From positions 52,512,466-52,576,465 of the forward strand of contig CM039503.1 in the NCBI GenBank assembly GCA_022432975.1: a stretch of DNA of 64,000 bases, written 5' to 3'. This document shows, in pieces, positions 46,935 to 58,383 of the stretch (within the stretch, counting starts at the first letter, position 1; each line of letters begins with the position of its first letter). Both the position numbers and the translations under genes were made by a program. Under the pieces are notes generated by a model that saw only the letters and a list, made by a program, of their open reading frames with translations, made no database searches and had not been told where the DNA came from. The stretch is from Begonia masoniana. Taxonomy: Eukaryota > Streptophyta > Magnoliopsida > Cucurbitales > Begoniaceae.

Positions 46935-47860
46935 GGAGTTGTGAGAAGTCAAAAAAAAGGAGTTGTGAGAAGTCAAAAAAAAGGAGTTGTGAGAAGTCAA
47001 AAAAAAAAAAAAAAAGGAGTTGTGAGAAGTCAAAAAAAAAAAAGGAGTTGTGAGAAGTCAAAAAAAAGGAGTTGTGAGAAGTCAAAAAAAAGGAGTTGTG
47101 AGAAGTCAAAAAAAAAAAAAAAAAAGGAGTTGTGAGAAGTCAAAAAAAAGGAGTTGTGAGAAGTCAAAAAAAAGGAGTTGTGAGAAGTCAAAAAAAAAAA
47201 AAGGAGTTGTGAGAAGTCAAAAAAAAGGAGTTGTGAGAAGTCAAAAAAAAGGAGTTGTGAGAAGTCAAAAAAAAAAAAAGGAGTTGTGAGAAGTCAAAAA
47301 AAAGGAGTTGTGAGAAGTCAAAAAAAAAAAAAAAGGAGTTGTGAGAAGTCAAAAAAAAAAAAGGAGTTGTGAGAAGTCAAAAAAAAGGAGTTGTGAGAAG
47401 TCAAAAAAAAAAAAAAGGAGTTGTGAGAAGTCAAAAAAAAGGAGTTGTGAGAAGTCAAAAAAAAGGAGTTGTGAGAAGTCAAAAAAAAAAAAGGAGTTGT
47501 GAGAAGTCAAAAAAAAAAAAGGAGTTGTGAGAAGTCAAAAAAAAGGAGTTGTGAGAAGTCAAAAAAAAGGAGTTGTGAGAAGTCAAAAAAAAAAAAAAAA
47601 AAGGAGTTGTGAGAAGTCAAAAAAAAGGAGTTGTGAGAAGTCAAAAAAAAAAAAAGGAGTTGTGAGAAGTCAAAAAAAAGGAGTTGTGAGAAGTCAAAAA
47701 AAAAAAAAAAAAAGGAGTTGTGAGAAGTCAAAAAAAAGGAGTTGTGAGAAGTCAAAAAAAAGGAGTTGTGAGAAGTCAAAAAAAAAAAAAAAAGGAGTTG
47801 TGAGAAGTCAAAAAAAAGGAGTTGTGAGAAGTCAAAAAAAAAAAAGGAGTTGTGAGAAGT

Positions 47861-47893
<33 letters not shown>

Positions 47894-47933
47894 AGTTGTG
47901 AGAAGTCAAAAAAAAGGAGTTGTGAGAAGTCAA
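46935..47933 (+). repeat. Minisatellite in gag: about 37 copies of GGAGTTGTGAGAAGTC plus A-tract
   Basis: The 16-base core GGAGTTGTGAGAAGTC is nearly invariant, and each copy is followed by 8 to about 30 A residues. Copies with 8 A dominate. I count about 37. The array starts exactly after the gag sequence …RFIGEE and ends before AAGCTAAGGCTGAGAC leading to the zinc knuckle. One full and one partial copy of the same motif stand in the leader at 45735-45800. Confidence 0.95.
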
Positions 47934-47968
47934 GCTAAGGCTGAGACTTCAAATCCAATTAGAACTCG

Positions 47969-49672
47969 AGAGATTAAGTGCTTTCGGTGCCAAGGGTTCG
48001 GACACATAGCTTGAATTGTCCAAATAAAAGAGCTATGATTTTAAGGGACAATGGCGATGTGAGAGTGTGAGTTCGAGTGATGGTGAGATGCCACCACTTT
48101 AGGATTGTAGTGACTTGAGGTAGAGGAACCAGTAAAAGGAGATCTTTTAGTCACAAGGCGAGTATTGAATGTGCAAACTAAGGAAGATGGCGACAAAGTA
48201 CAACGTGAGCATATATTCCATACAAGATGTCATGTGCACAACAAAGTTTGTAGTTTGATCATCGATAGTGGGAGTTGCACCAATGTAGGAAGCACATTAC
48301 TAGTCCAAAAGTTGAACTTGAAAACCGAGCAACATCCAAAACCATACAAGTTGCAATGGTTAAGCGATTGTGGAGAAATCAAGGTGACTAAACAAGTGGA
48401 AGTTCCTTTATCAATTGGTAGATACCAAGATAAAGTTTTATGTGATGTAATTCCGATGCAAGCTACCCACATACTTTTGGGGAGACCTTGGCAATTTGAC
48501 CGAAACGTCAAGCATAATGGTTACAAAAATGAGTATTCGTTGGTTTACAATGGAAAAACCATTATCCTTACACCATTAAAGCCATGGGAGGCAATTGTAG
48601 ACCAAGAGAGGATTGCAAAGGAATTCCAAAAGATTAGGATTGAAAAAGAAAAAGAAAGTGGTGAAAAGAAATTAGTTGAAAAAGAGGCCAAAATAGAAAA
48701 AGAAAGTGGAGAAAGAAAAATAGTTGAAAAGAGTACAAAGACGGATGAAAATCCGAGGGAGCAAGAGAGAAAAATCGAGGAAAAAGAGATAAAAATCGAG
48801 GGAGAGAGTGAACAAAAGTCAAGTGAGAAGCAAATTGCGTTGATGAACAAAAGTGAGGATAAACGTGAGATGATTTTGCTTTTATATAAAGATGTTTGTT
48901 TATCATCTAACGACTCACCAAGTTTTCTTCCAAGTGTTATTTATTTTCTTTTGCAGAAAAATAAATATGAAATTTCCGAGGAGTTTCGAAATCAAATTTC
49001 TCCGTTAAGAGAGATTGAGAAGCATAAAAATCTCGTACAAAGTATGTTAATTCCAAGTCAACCGGAAACATCAAAGAGGTTTGAGTGGTTGGTAAGGCCA
49101 CATGATTTTTATATTGCACCTATTATATATACAAGGTTGATAGATAAAATGCAAAATTATTTTATTGGAGAATTTGTCATTGATTACTTTGCACACAACT
49201 TGGTTTATGACAAAATTGTAGATACATATTTTGCGAGTTTCAAATCTGATTTTTATGTTTTAAAGGATTTTAATTCTATTAGGTATTATTCATTGTTTGA
49301 TATTGTTGACGATTTTAATCTATTAAATCCGTTAAATTTATTAATTTTGTTTACTAATAAGTTTGTTCTTGTGCATGAAAGTAAAAAAGACGAATTTGTT
49401 AAGAAATTTCATGCAATGGTAAGATTTATTTTTGAACCTGGAGATTTGGTTTGGCTACATCTACAAAAAGAAAGGTTTCCGAACACACTGAATAACAAGC
49501 TACAACCTCGAGGAGATGAACATTTCCAAGTCCTAGAGCGCATCAACGACATCGCTTACAAGATCAACCTACCGAGTGAATACGGTAATGTAAGCACATA
49601 TTTTAATTTTACTAACTTATTTTTATATGATGCAGGAGATTCGAGGACGAATCTTCTAGAAGGGGGAGGGAA
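47969..49672 (+). pseudogene. Gypsy zinc knuckle, protease and integrase-tail remnant
   Basis: IKCFRCQGFGHIA at 47969 is a CCHC knuckle broken by a stop or frameshift. From 48165 one frame stays open. It contains a retropepsin with the active site LIIDSGSCTNV (about 48257) and the flap-like HILLGRPWQFDR (about 48471). Next comes a Lys/Glu-rich linker (48590-48870), then unrecognised AT-rich coding-like sequence, then FEPGDLVWLHLQKERFPNTL (about 49432), typical of the chromo/GPF end of gypsy integrase. All of RT, RNase H and the integrase core are missing between. Confidence 0.85.
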
Positions 49673-52392
49673 TGATGTGAACCGAGGGGCGACAAATCTC
49701 ATTGTCAAGGGCCATGATTTATTAGAAGATAAAGGAGGTCCAACGAACAAAGCTTCACATGATTTAGTCGTGAAAACCCGAGGAAAAGAGCGATCACAAC
49801 AAAAGCAAGAGACTATAAAAATAAAGAGCATTGTAGCATGGAAGTGGGCCCCAAGAATTTGGCAAAAGAAGACCCATAAGGCACAGAGTTGGGCCCCACA
49901 AATACCAATGGATTTGAGAGAGAAGGGTAAAGATCCACACAAAGTACAAAGAGATAAAGATTTACGTGGGTTGGAAAGAGATAAAGATCCACATGACTTG
50001 GTTTATGATGTGATCCAAGTTGAGACCAAATCAAAGCCCAAGAACAAAGATTCAATTGAAGATATGGGCGGCCCAATGAGTAGAGTAAGAAGCCCAAGAT
50101 TATTGAAAGATCGTTTGAAGAAAGGGAAGCCGAACATGCATGAAGATTTGGGAGGATGCGACGCACATGCATATGTAAGAATTAAAACACATGTGCCATG
50201 CACATGCACATGTAGGAATTAAAGAGGACATGCGCCAAGTACATGCATATACGAAGGTTACATGCAAATCATACAAATCTCGTGGGAAAAGATCTTATCC
50301 AGCTGAATCTACTCAAATCAGTTCAAATCACATTCAAACGGAGTTTAAACAAGAGATAACATCTGATCATGCCAAAGATCATTATCTCACTATTTTATTA
50401 GTTATTTTATTTTTATTTTCGTTTTTTTTAATTATTTAATTTAATTTTAATGTGTAGCCTATTTAATGGCAAAATTATTTGATTTAATAGAAGAAGAAGT
50501 TTGAATTAAAAAAATTGAGTGTTTTTTTATAGAGGATTTCTCTTTAGTTCTTTGCGAAGAACAACGATCTTCTTCAAGTCACGCTTGAAGAATCTCGCTT
50601 GATAGCTTTGGTTCTTACCAACGAGTTTGGTCTGGGTCAAGCTCCTGTTTTGATAGCTTTGGTTCAGCCAACAGGTGTGGCTCGGGTCAAGCTCCTGTTT
50701 TGATAACTAGGGTTCCATCGAATTCTTCGATTGGGATCTTAGTTCCTTACTTTGTTCTTGAATCAAAAGGCGTTCCTTTCAATTATTCCGCGTTGTTGTC
50801 GGGTCCCGGGTCCTTTCGATCCGAGGTTCGCATCAACCAAACAAACAATAGCACAGATAACCTTTAAACATTATAGACATCATCTACCTAGTACCCTTGT
50901 GATGTAGGGCCTTAATGGCCGGAAATCTTACTCACTCACTTACCTGGTTTCCCTTAGCAACTTGAGCACTTCACCTCGGATTTTTTCTTCACCTAAAACA
51001 TTTCACATTACAGAGTTAAAACAAAATCCTAAAAGTTCTAACCAAAAGTCATCCTAGAATCTAACGTACATGTATTTCTAAGTTCTTTAGTCAAGCACCT
51101 TATGTGCGTAGATCAAGTTTCTAGAACCTAAAATGCCCAGATTCAACCTAGCAACTAAACACAGTCGGTTATCTTAATGTCCAAAATCGAAGCGGAAATG
51201 CCATTACTAAACGTAGATTATAAATGTTACTACAATAACTCTGCCATTGAAGAATCTGAAACTTCAAGTTCTAAGCCTTACCTTGAGCGTGGATTGTCGA
51301 GGTGGAGACTGAAGAATCGGTCGCCAACGAAGGAGTCGCTGACAAAGAGAAGGAGAGCTCTGGAGGTTGAGAAATCGCAGAAGGAAAGTGTCGGCTACAG
51401 TGGGGTTTTAGTGAGGTTTAAGGATTTTCATTTTCTATTTATATCGATTGAAATCCATCTTATTTACAATTCTACCATCACACAAATAAAATCAATTAAG
51501 CTCTGACATATAAATTCAAAATTGTAAAGGTTAATGGTGGAGGTGACAGTTAAAGCTGTTAAGAAAATACCTGGCCGAACATTGTCGGTTGTTACACGAT
51601 TGGCCTACACCGTACGTCGAAGTCGTCTCGAGGAGTTTTGGTGACGTGTTTGTTTAAATTGCTTTGGTTGGGTAGTTAGGTTTAGTTCTTTTATAGCTTA
51701 TGTTTTTATAGTCTTGATGGTATATATGTTGTATGTTTAAATTATGCTATAATTGTTCATGCATCACAGTTTTAAATTATGCATAGAAAATGAATTTTCG
51801 CACTATGTTTTAAAGAAAATGGCGATGTGGCCTGAAAGGGGGTTATTGATCTATTGTGTGGATCGATTAAGGGTCTGTCACAATACCACATCTAATATGA
51901 ACCGATGTATGTTTATGGTCATGCGAGGTGGGGCTCAGGCATGGCTGTGCGTGTTGCAAGCATGTACCCCCTCCTCTAGGTGGAAAGGGTTGTCCAACCG
52001 CAGGATGTGCCCTCTCCATTTAGGGGGTTGAGATCTCGGTGACAACCTATGTAAAGATAAGAAAATGTTGCATGATTTACGAACTCATATGCACAGCATG
52101 CATTTACGTTTACGAAACTTGCTGAGCTTTAGCTCATAGATTGTCTGTATGGTGTAGGTGATCTTGACATAGGTGAGGACGAGATCCCTTCATCCGAGTA
52201 ATGATGCAGTTGAAGGAGGATGGCCTCTGGGAGTGCGCTGGGCAGTCGGTGCGTTTTGACCCGTGGGGATGTGTGTATGTATTTTTGGGATTTGATGGTT
52301 AGTATAAAATGTATAGTTGAACATATTAGGATGTTTGGAATCTGGATAGTGGATAGGATTATGTTTTGATGTCTTAAACATTTTGGTAAACT

Positions 52393-52608
52393 TGTTTTAT
52401 GAAATGTTTTGTTAAACCGCTATTTTAATTCGTTGATGAACTGCTTGGTGATTTTTAACAGGAGTAAACGTTTAGTTTTTAAACGGATCCACGCAGTTCA
52501 TGTTTTATGAAATGTTTTGTTAAACCGCTATTTTAATTCATTGATGAACTGCTTGGTGATTTTTAACAGGAGTAAACGTTTAGTTTTTAAACGGATCCAC
52601 GCAGTTCT
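52393..52608. repeat. 108-bp perfect-looking tandem duplication
   Basis: Units 52393-52500 and 52501-52608 both start TGTTTTATGAAATG and end ACGCAGTTC. One substitution is visible (ATTCG/ATTCA before TTGATG). It lies in the broken long LTR. Confidence 0.9.
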
Positions 52609-52806
52609 TTTTCGTGAAAACATATTTCGTTTTAAATGATTTTCCAGTCGGTTTTGAATGAGGTTATGGAGGAGGTACGAGTATCGGGTGGTTTTATGTC
52701 AAATTGTATTGTGAAGATGCATGTGTGTTTAGTGATAATTGAGGATGAGGTAGAAGTGTTAAGGGTAGTGTTTAGGCAGGGAAAGAAGAAGGAAAGAAAG
52801 AGGAGG

Positions 52807-55014
52807 TGTCACGACCCTTACTCGTATCCTAGTAAAAATTTTTTTTTTTTTTTTTATACATACAAACTTTACGGCTGACTTTCGTGCGGAAATAAAACTT
52901 TTAAAGTCGGAATTGAAATCGAAGTTCGTTTAGTAAATCATTTAAAACAATTATTAAAACAGTTAAAACTTAAAAACAATTAAATAAATAAACCTTTAAC
53001 TAAATAAATAAAACTCTTTTTTTTATTATTTGGCAGAACAAGTGGCGATTGCTTACTCGCCTGGCAACTCTGGAGAAAATCCTCCAGCGATTGCCAGGGG
53101 AAGAGGCGATTGCTCGCCTCCAAGAGGCAGGCAATCGCCATGCTCTCTGGATTTTCTCCAGAGAGCACGGCCTCCCCCCCCCCCCCCCCCCCCCTCTCCC
53201 TTCTTACCTTCTTCACACGCCCTGCACTTTACATTTACAACACAAAACACACAACACACTAACTCTTCACCTTTCTCACTCTTTTTTACACAATCTTCTC
53301 ATACCTCCATAAAATACACTCCAAACACGACATTTACTCAAATACTCAAAACCGACACAATTCACATTAAACATAATCAAATTTCATAAAAATGAACCGC
53401 GTGGTTCCGTTTAAAAGTTTAACGTTTCCTTCCTGTTTGAAAAACATCAAAAACACTACAAAATACAATATATTATCTGTTCAGTCATCAAACATCCTAA
53501 AACGTATCAAAATCTACGATAAATCTATCTAATCCATAATTAACCCAAACATTACCAAAACTCTCAAAAATCATCTAACCATGAGTCAATCCAGCCTAGC
53601 CAAAACACGCTCCGCCGCCACGAGCTCCATACATCGACCATCTACGCTTGATCATCAAAATGAGGTTCCTCACCTTCGATCTCGTCACCTACATCATACG
53701 ATAAATACATTAAGCCTAATGCTTAGTAAAGAGTGTGCTAAACATAACATTACATATATGCATGACATTTATAAAACAATTTCGTTTCGTTTCGTTAAAC
53801 CATTCTCTGGCCCCATGAGAATCATAACTTGCCCCGTGAGAAAACACATGACTTGCCCCATGAGAAACATACAACTTGCCCCGTGAGAAACATACATCAT
53901 TTGGAATTCATGATCATTCGTTAATTCGACATTTCATAAAACATGCTCATAAATAGTTCATATGCATTTTAATAAAACATGATGCATGAGGAATGACATA
54001 CGTAGAAACGCCTATCGAACGACCACTAACAAATCACTAAGGCACTACTTAAGCTACCCGTCTTTCCACCAACCCTGGAACTACCTAACTTCATCACAAC
54101 AAACATTATCAACATCGTTATGACGTAGGGCCTTAGGGGCCGGAAACCTAACACTCACTTACCTGGCGTCCTAGATATGCCGAGCACCGTCCTTTGAGCT
54201 TGGGTTACCTAGGGCATTTAACAACACATCATTAATATCGACTCTCAAACATCAAATCTAAACAAATCGACGTCTCGAGCTAGGACAAATTCTTCTAAAA
54301 ACTCTAATTCACTTCATTCGGGCATTTCATCGAGCACTTGGTGCTCACTAACTTCTAGCCCTCATTAATGGTGTCCAACCACGTTTCAACAACCTAAACT
54401 TTAACTCTAAACAACTACAAACATCATAAATTTATCAAACTCACTCAAATAACCACCATTATATCATCAATGAGTAATAAATTAACAACCCTATCTATTT
54501 CTAACAAAATCCCTAAATTTATTCACAAACCCTAAATCAAAACCATTCCAAAAACGACTACCAACTTGACTAAAGCATAGAGCTTACTTGGAGGGTTGAT
54601 TTGTTGAAGAAACTTGAAGGAAAACCGCCAAGAACGGAGGAGTAGATCGATCGTTGGAGGATCGGCGATGAAAGAGAGAAAGAAATCGCCAAAGGGGAGA
54701 AGGGAATCGCGTAGGGAAGAAGAAATGAGGGAGGAAAGAGAGAGAAAGCTCTTTTTAGTTAAAATATTTAACTTTCTAAATTACCTAATTGCCCTTAGTT
54801 AATTTCTTAACTTAAATCATTATTTCATCCATCGGTTTAACTTCTCCAAAATTCTCTTATTCCTCCAAATATTTCTATTTATTCATAGGGCTCTAACGAA
54901 ACTTCCCGTTGGCCATTTGGACTTAATTTATTATTTCTATGAATTATCACTTTATATTTTAAAATTCTAAACTTATTGCTCGAAATCCTTAAAACGAAAT
55001 TTTCGGGTGTTACA
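52807..55014 (+). mobile_element. Solo LTR, 2.2 kb, same family as its host LTR
   Basis: It starts TGTCACGACCC and ends GGGTGTTACA, with a perfect 5-bp duplication GGAGG (52802-52806, 55015-55019). It inserted in opposite orientation into the minus-strand LTR of the same family. Inside are a hairpin cluster (53042-53170), a C17-20 tract, repeated CTTGCCCC(G/A)TGAGAAA units (53808-53895) and a purine-rich 3' part (54600-54760). Confidence 0.85.
53042..53170. repeat. Inverted-repeat cluster with GGCGATTGC motifs and poly-C tract
   Basis: Mirror pairs include GGCGATTGC / GCAATCGCC and TCTGGAGAAAATCC / GGATTTTCTCCAGA. It is followed by an uninterrupted C run at 53164-53192. The same type of cluster occurs at 55020-55078 and 57153-57345. 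Confidence 0.8.
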
Positions 55015-55078
55015 GGAGGCAAGTCCTCTGGAATTCGGATTCCAGAGGACTTGGCGATCAATCGCCACGGAAGGCGAT

Positions 55079-57152
55079 TGTTAGTGATTTTACCACTTAC
55101 ACGCAAGTGCACGTGTCGCTAACGAAGTAATAGAGTAAGTAGAGTATCGATCCCACGAGGATATTCTAATTGTAATTAAATTGCTATAACGATTTTATAG
55201 AAATATTCAAATGATAAATAAAATTAATTGAAAATAATTTCAGAATTATAATGAAACAGCGTAAATTAGAATAAACGAGGTAAAAACAATAAAAGAAGGC
55301 CTTGGCTAGGATCGATTTCTTCGTTACGATGATTTTACTACTGATGCTGTGGTAATGCTCTGCAGCATTATCTAAAAAAACAGCAAGAATAAAAATATTT
55401 TCTAGGATTCTTTCGAATTGCCTAGGTAAATTCAAATCAGAATTTCTTTCTACCTTGAAAGAATGTGACTAAAATTGAATTTCCGATATGTGCTATTCTT
55501 ATCGCCAATCAAATTACTGTTAACTACATTGTAACAAAGTAATTTAATTAATTATTCATGCATCTAAAATTTATATTTATCTATCGATACAATATAAATA
55601 TGATTTGTCAACCTATCTATCGATATGATCTGACTTAGCAAGGAATATCACAAATAATTGTTTAATAAATAAAAATGCATTAGCTATGCTACAGTATTCA
55701 TCACAGAACGGCAAGAATTCTTATATTTCTAGGGTTCCGTCGAATTGCCTAGATAGATTCATTTTAGAATTTTCTTTTCGATTTTGAAAAGACAAAAACT
55801 TAATCTGAATTTTCTTGTTAACCTATTCTTAAATGCCAAATAGATTAATGTTAGCTACTTTGCAACACTTTTAATCTATTCAATTTCTCATGCATCTTTA
55901 ATTCCTATTTACCTATCGATACAATAGAAATATGTGAAATCAAAATTGTCTATCGACATAAATTGATTTGAGCAGTTCAAATCATGAGAAATCGTTCAAT
56001 GAAAAATACGTAGCATTCACAAATCAGAGTAAAAACATGTAACGAGTACTTTCTCTCCTAACCAAGATAAAAGATTTAGCTACTATGCATAATTAAAATA
56101 AAACTAAAATAAATTGTGTTCATAAGAAATAATGCAAAAAATAGTAAAAGATGAAGGAGAAGAACAAAAATCCAAAAGCAGCGCGCCGGTTCTCCTTCAA
56201 AGCTCAGAACTTTTTTCTCCACAGCCGCGTCAGGTCTTCTCTAGGATCTCCCTTCTCTGGAACTCCATGCCCTTGTTTATAATATTCTATAATATAATGT
56301 ATTCCAACCACCTTTCTCTCTCCAATATTTTATTTATTTGCTTCCTTAATTTTTTGCTTTCCAAAGATGGGTTTCTCTCTCCAGAATATTTTAGTTGTTT
56401 TTATTGCTCCATCTTTTATTCCTTTTCCAATATGATTTTCTCTCTCTCCATAAATCATTCTGTTAAGTTTATTTTGTCTTCTAGTGCTGCCCCACTTCAT
56501 TACGTCTTCCGCTGCCCCAAATCTTCTTTACTCTATTTCCTTCTCAGTATCTTCCGATGCCCAGCTGCCCAATTCTTTTTTTTTTCTTCTGCCGATTGCT
56601 GCCCAGATTTTTTGCTTCTTCCGATTGCTGCCCAGCTACCCTTACTATTTCTTTTCTTTCTACATCTTCCGATTGCCAGCTGCCCATCTTCCGATTGCTT
56701 TTGTCATTTAGTGCATCTTCCGATTGCTTTTGTCGTTTAGTGCATCTTCCGATTCCCAATTAAATCATCCACTGCCCATTTTCACATCTACAGCTATTAA
56801 TTCCAAATCTATTTTTTTCATAATTCCAGCATATTCTCTCTCCATAATCAGCAACAAATTTCCTCCGTTTACGTGATTTGCTTCTTTTCCATAATCTTCA
56901 GCTTTTGAATTTGATTTTCCCTCTAATAAAATTACATTTAAATATGAAAATATAAAATTCAAAATAAGGAGAAAAATCTGCTTTTAATAGAGAATTTGCA
57001 TGAAATATATTAAATTACATTAAGACACAAATGCTGCAGCACTATATAGAAATTGCAGTAAATTCATATCAATTTAATATTGCAATCACTCAATTCATAT
57101 AAGTTTTCTTATATAAAATTAGTATAAAATGACTATAAAATAAGAGTCATCA
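55079..57152 (+). mobile_element. LTR-like insertion (TGTTAG…TCATCA), 2.07 kb
   Basis: It is flanked by the 5-bp duplication GCGAT (55074-55078, 57153-57157). It begins TGTTAGTGATTTTACCAC, followed by CACGCAAGTGCACGTGTCGC and GTATCGATCCCACGAGG, a start I recognise from repeats in many dicots. It contains a diverged internal duplication of about 330 bp (55370-55670 versus 55700-56030: CAAGAAT…GAATTGCCTAG, CATGCATCT, ATCTATCGATACAATA). A TCTTCCGATTGC(T)-rich low-complexity stretch follows at 56590-56760. Solo LTR is the simplest reading. Confidence 0.65.
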
Positions 57153-57345
57153 GCGATCGATCGCCCCTCTTGGTCACGCTCTGGAAGAAATTCCAGAGCA
57201 TGTGCCGAGCGATCGCCAGGTGATGGCGATCGCTTGGCAAGAAGTGATCGCCGAAGGGCGATCGTTCGCTCGGAGAGGGGCGATCGATCGCCCCTCAGTT
57301 TTCTTCACAGGCGATCGATTGCCTGTTTTGGGCGATCGATCGCCC
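57153..57345. repeat. Palindrome cluster rich in GGCGATCGATCGCC
   Basis: At least ten CGATCG/GCGATCGC-type palindromes lie in about 190 bp (for example 57157, 57208, 57227, 57258, 57283, 57312, 57332). The inverted arms AGGGGCGATCGATCGCCCCT also occur. It belongs to the minus-strand long LTR. Confidence 0.85.
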
Positions 57346-57594
57346 CTTTACATTTCGGGACAGTACCCCTTTTTGCCCTCCGCCTTTAATTAAATGTTTT
57401 AATTGTTTTAAATATTTGTTTTAAGAAATTGTTTTAAGTTTGATTTAAATTGTTTTTAAGCAAATAGTTTTCGAACGGTTTCAACAATTTAGTCTACGAG
57501 TTAAATTCCGCATAAATACTACAAAGTTTAAGTATAAAAGATAAAATGAAAAATTTTATACGGTAAAATTAGGATACGGGTAAGGGTCGCTACA

Positions 57595-58383
57595 GTAACT
57601 CCCTAATTATTGTAGAAATAATGTTTGTTTACTCTCTTATTATACTCTCTAAATATACTTCGTATTCTCAATATATTTCTTTAGAGAGCCTGAAACCTTT
57701 TTTTAATAGCTTTGAGGGTTGTTATTAAAGAGTTTCAACATTCTTATGACATATTTTCTATTGGATCACAGTTGTTGTTTACAAGTACACAAGTGGTTTG
57801 AACAAATAAGAAAATCAACTAAATATGGACCCTATTCAACATTAAATAAGAATAAAATCATAAAGAGAATCTTGATATTTTAAGAGAGAAAATTAAATAA
57901 AGATCAACGCAATATTTCAACGTAGTTCGGAATTAATCCTATATCCACGGATCCAACACTGTCTACCTTCTTTTATTACTCAAAAACAAAAAATTACAGT
58001 TAGAGCATCGATAAAAAAAACAAAGTCATAAAATTACCAATCAGAAACCAAAGAAAACTTACTCTGATCTCTTAGACAACTCAAAAACAACAAGAGAATT
58101 GTGATGCCCTAATCTCTCGTACCTATAGCAGAACCTTCTATGTTTCATTTTCACTGTCTCGTTAAAAAAACGGATCACTAAAATATAATAAAAACACTTT
58201 ATATTACTCAAACATAAATTACCAATATATATGCCCACACTCAGCACACACTCCTCAGGTGCACAAATTATGAAGCACATAAGCTAATTGGTCATTGTAG
58301 GAGACATGTGCTACTCCTGGTACATTATTTTGAACTTCTTGTTGAATAAAATGACAACTAAGTTGATTAATTAAATCTGTTAG
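57595..58383. other. AT-rich spacer, no gene seen
   Basis: No convincing coding, RNA or bounded repeat feature was found. Confidence 0.4.

Larger units (their letters stand above)
44327..50835 (+). mobile_element. Non-autonomous Ty3/gypsy-type LTR retrotransposon, 6.5 kb
   Basis: Direct LTRs at 44327-45499 and 49673-50835 begin TGATGTGAACCGAGG and end CATCA. The target duplication is ACCAA (44322-44326, 50836-50840). A PBS lies at 45502-45513, and a polypurine tract AGGGGGAGGGAA ends at 49672. Inside are a broken gag, a 1-kb minisatellite, a broken zinc knuckle and an aspartic protease region. There is no reverse transcriptase, RNase H or integrase core; only a short integrase-tail-like end remains (FEPGDLVWLHLQKERFP). 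The LTRs differ by few substitutions (about 98% by eye) plus one indel of about 14 bp near 44908, so insertion is fairly recent. Movement must have relied on a complete relative. Confidence 0.9.
42546..51596 (+). mobile_element. Solo LTR (about 2.5 kb) split by a gypsy element
   Basis: It starts TGTAACAACCCC and ends GGTTGTTACA, flanked by CGATT at 42541-42545 and 51597-51601. Removing the nested element 44327-50835 leaves roughly 2.5 kb of LTR-like DNA with tandem repeats (43165-43470) and no coding region. It sits inside the minus-strand long LTR. Confidence 0.8.
40738..57594 (-). mobile_element. Long LTR (minus orientation) broken by nested insertions
   Basis: Read on the minus strand, an LTR starts at 57594 with TGTAGCGACCCTTACCCGTATCC. 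It continues through 57594-57158, 55078-55020, 52801-51602 and 42540-40738. The pieces rejoin once nested elements (55079-57152, 52807-55014, 42546-51596) and their target duplications are removed. It is the same family as the plus-strand LTR at 52807-55014: both share CGACCCTTACNCGTATCCTA, the hairpin cluster, the …GTGGNTCCGTTTAAAA… run and the …CCTTA(A/G)(T/G)GGCCGGAAA-type block region. The far end falls in or beyond the gap. Confidence 0.65.

Noticed and set aside
46935..47933. CRISPR array or lysine-rich repeat protein genes
   Set aside because: The spacers are only A-tracts, the host is a plant, and the long frames on both strands are by-products of the repeat unit inside a gag gene.
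56132..56740. 202-aa hydrophobic protein gene
   Set aside because: The frame runs through TCTTCCGATTGC-type low-complexity repeats inside an LTR-like insertion and overlaps equally long frames.
57153..57345. Cyanobacterial-type HIP1 (GCGATCGC) DNA or organelle insertion
   Set aside because: The motif is similar, but it lies in a plant LTR and is embedded in imperfect inverted repeats with no bacterial genes.
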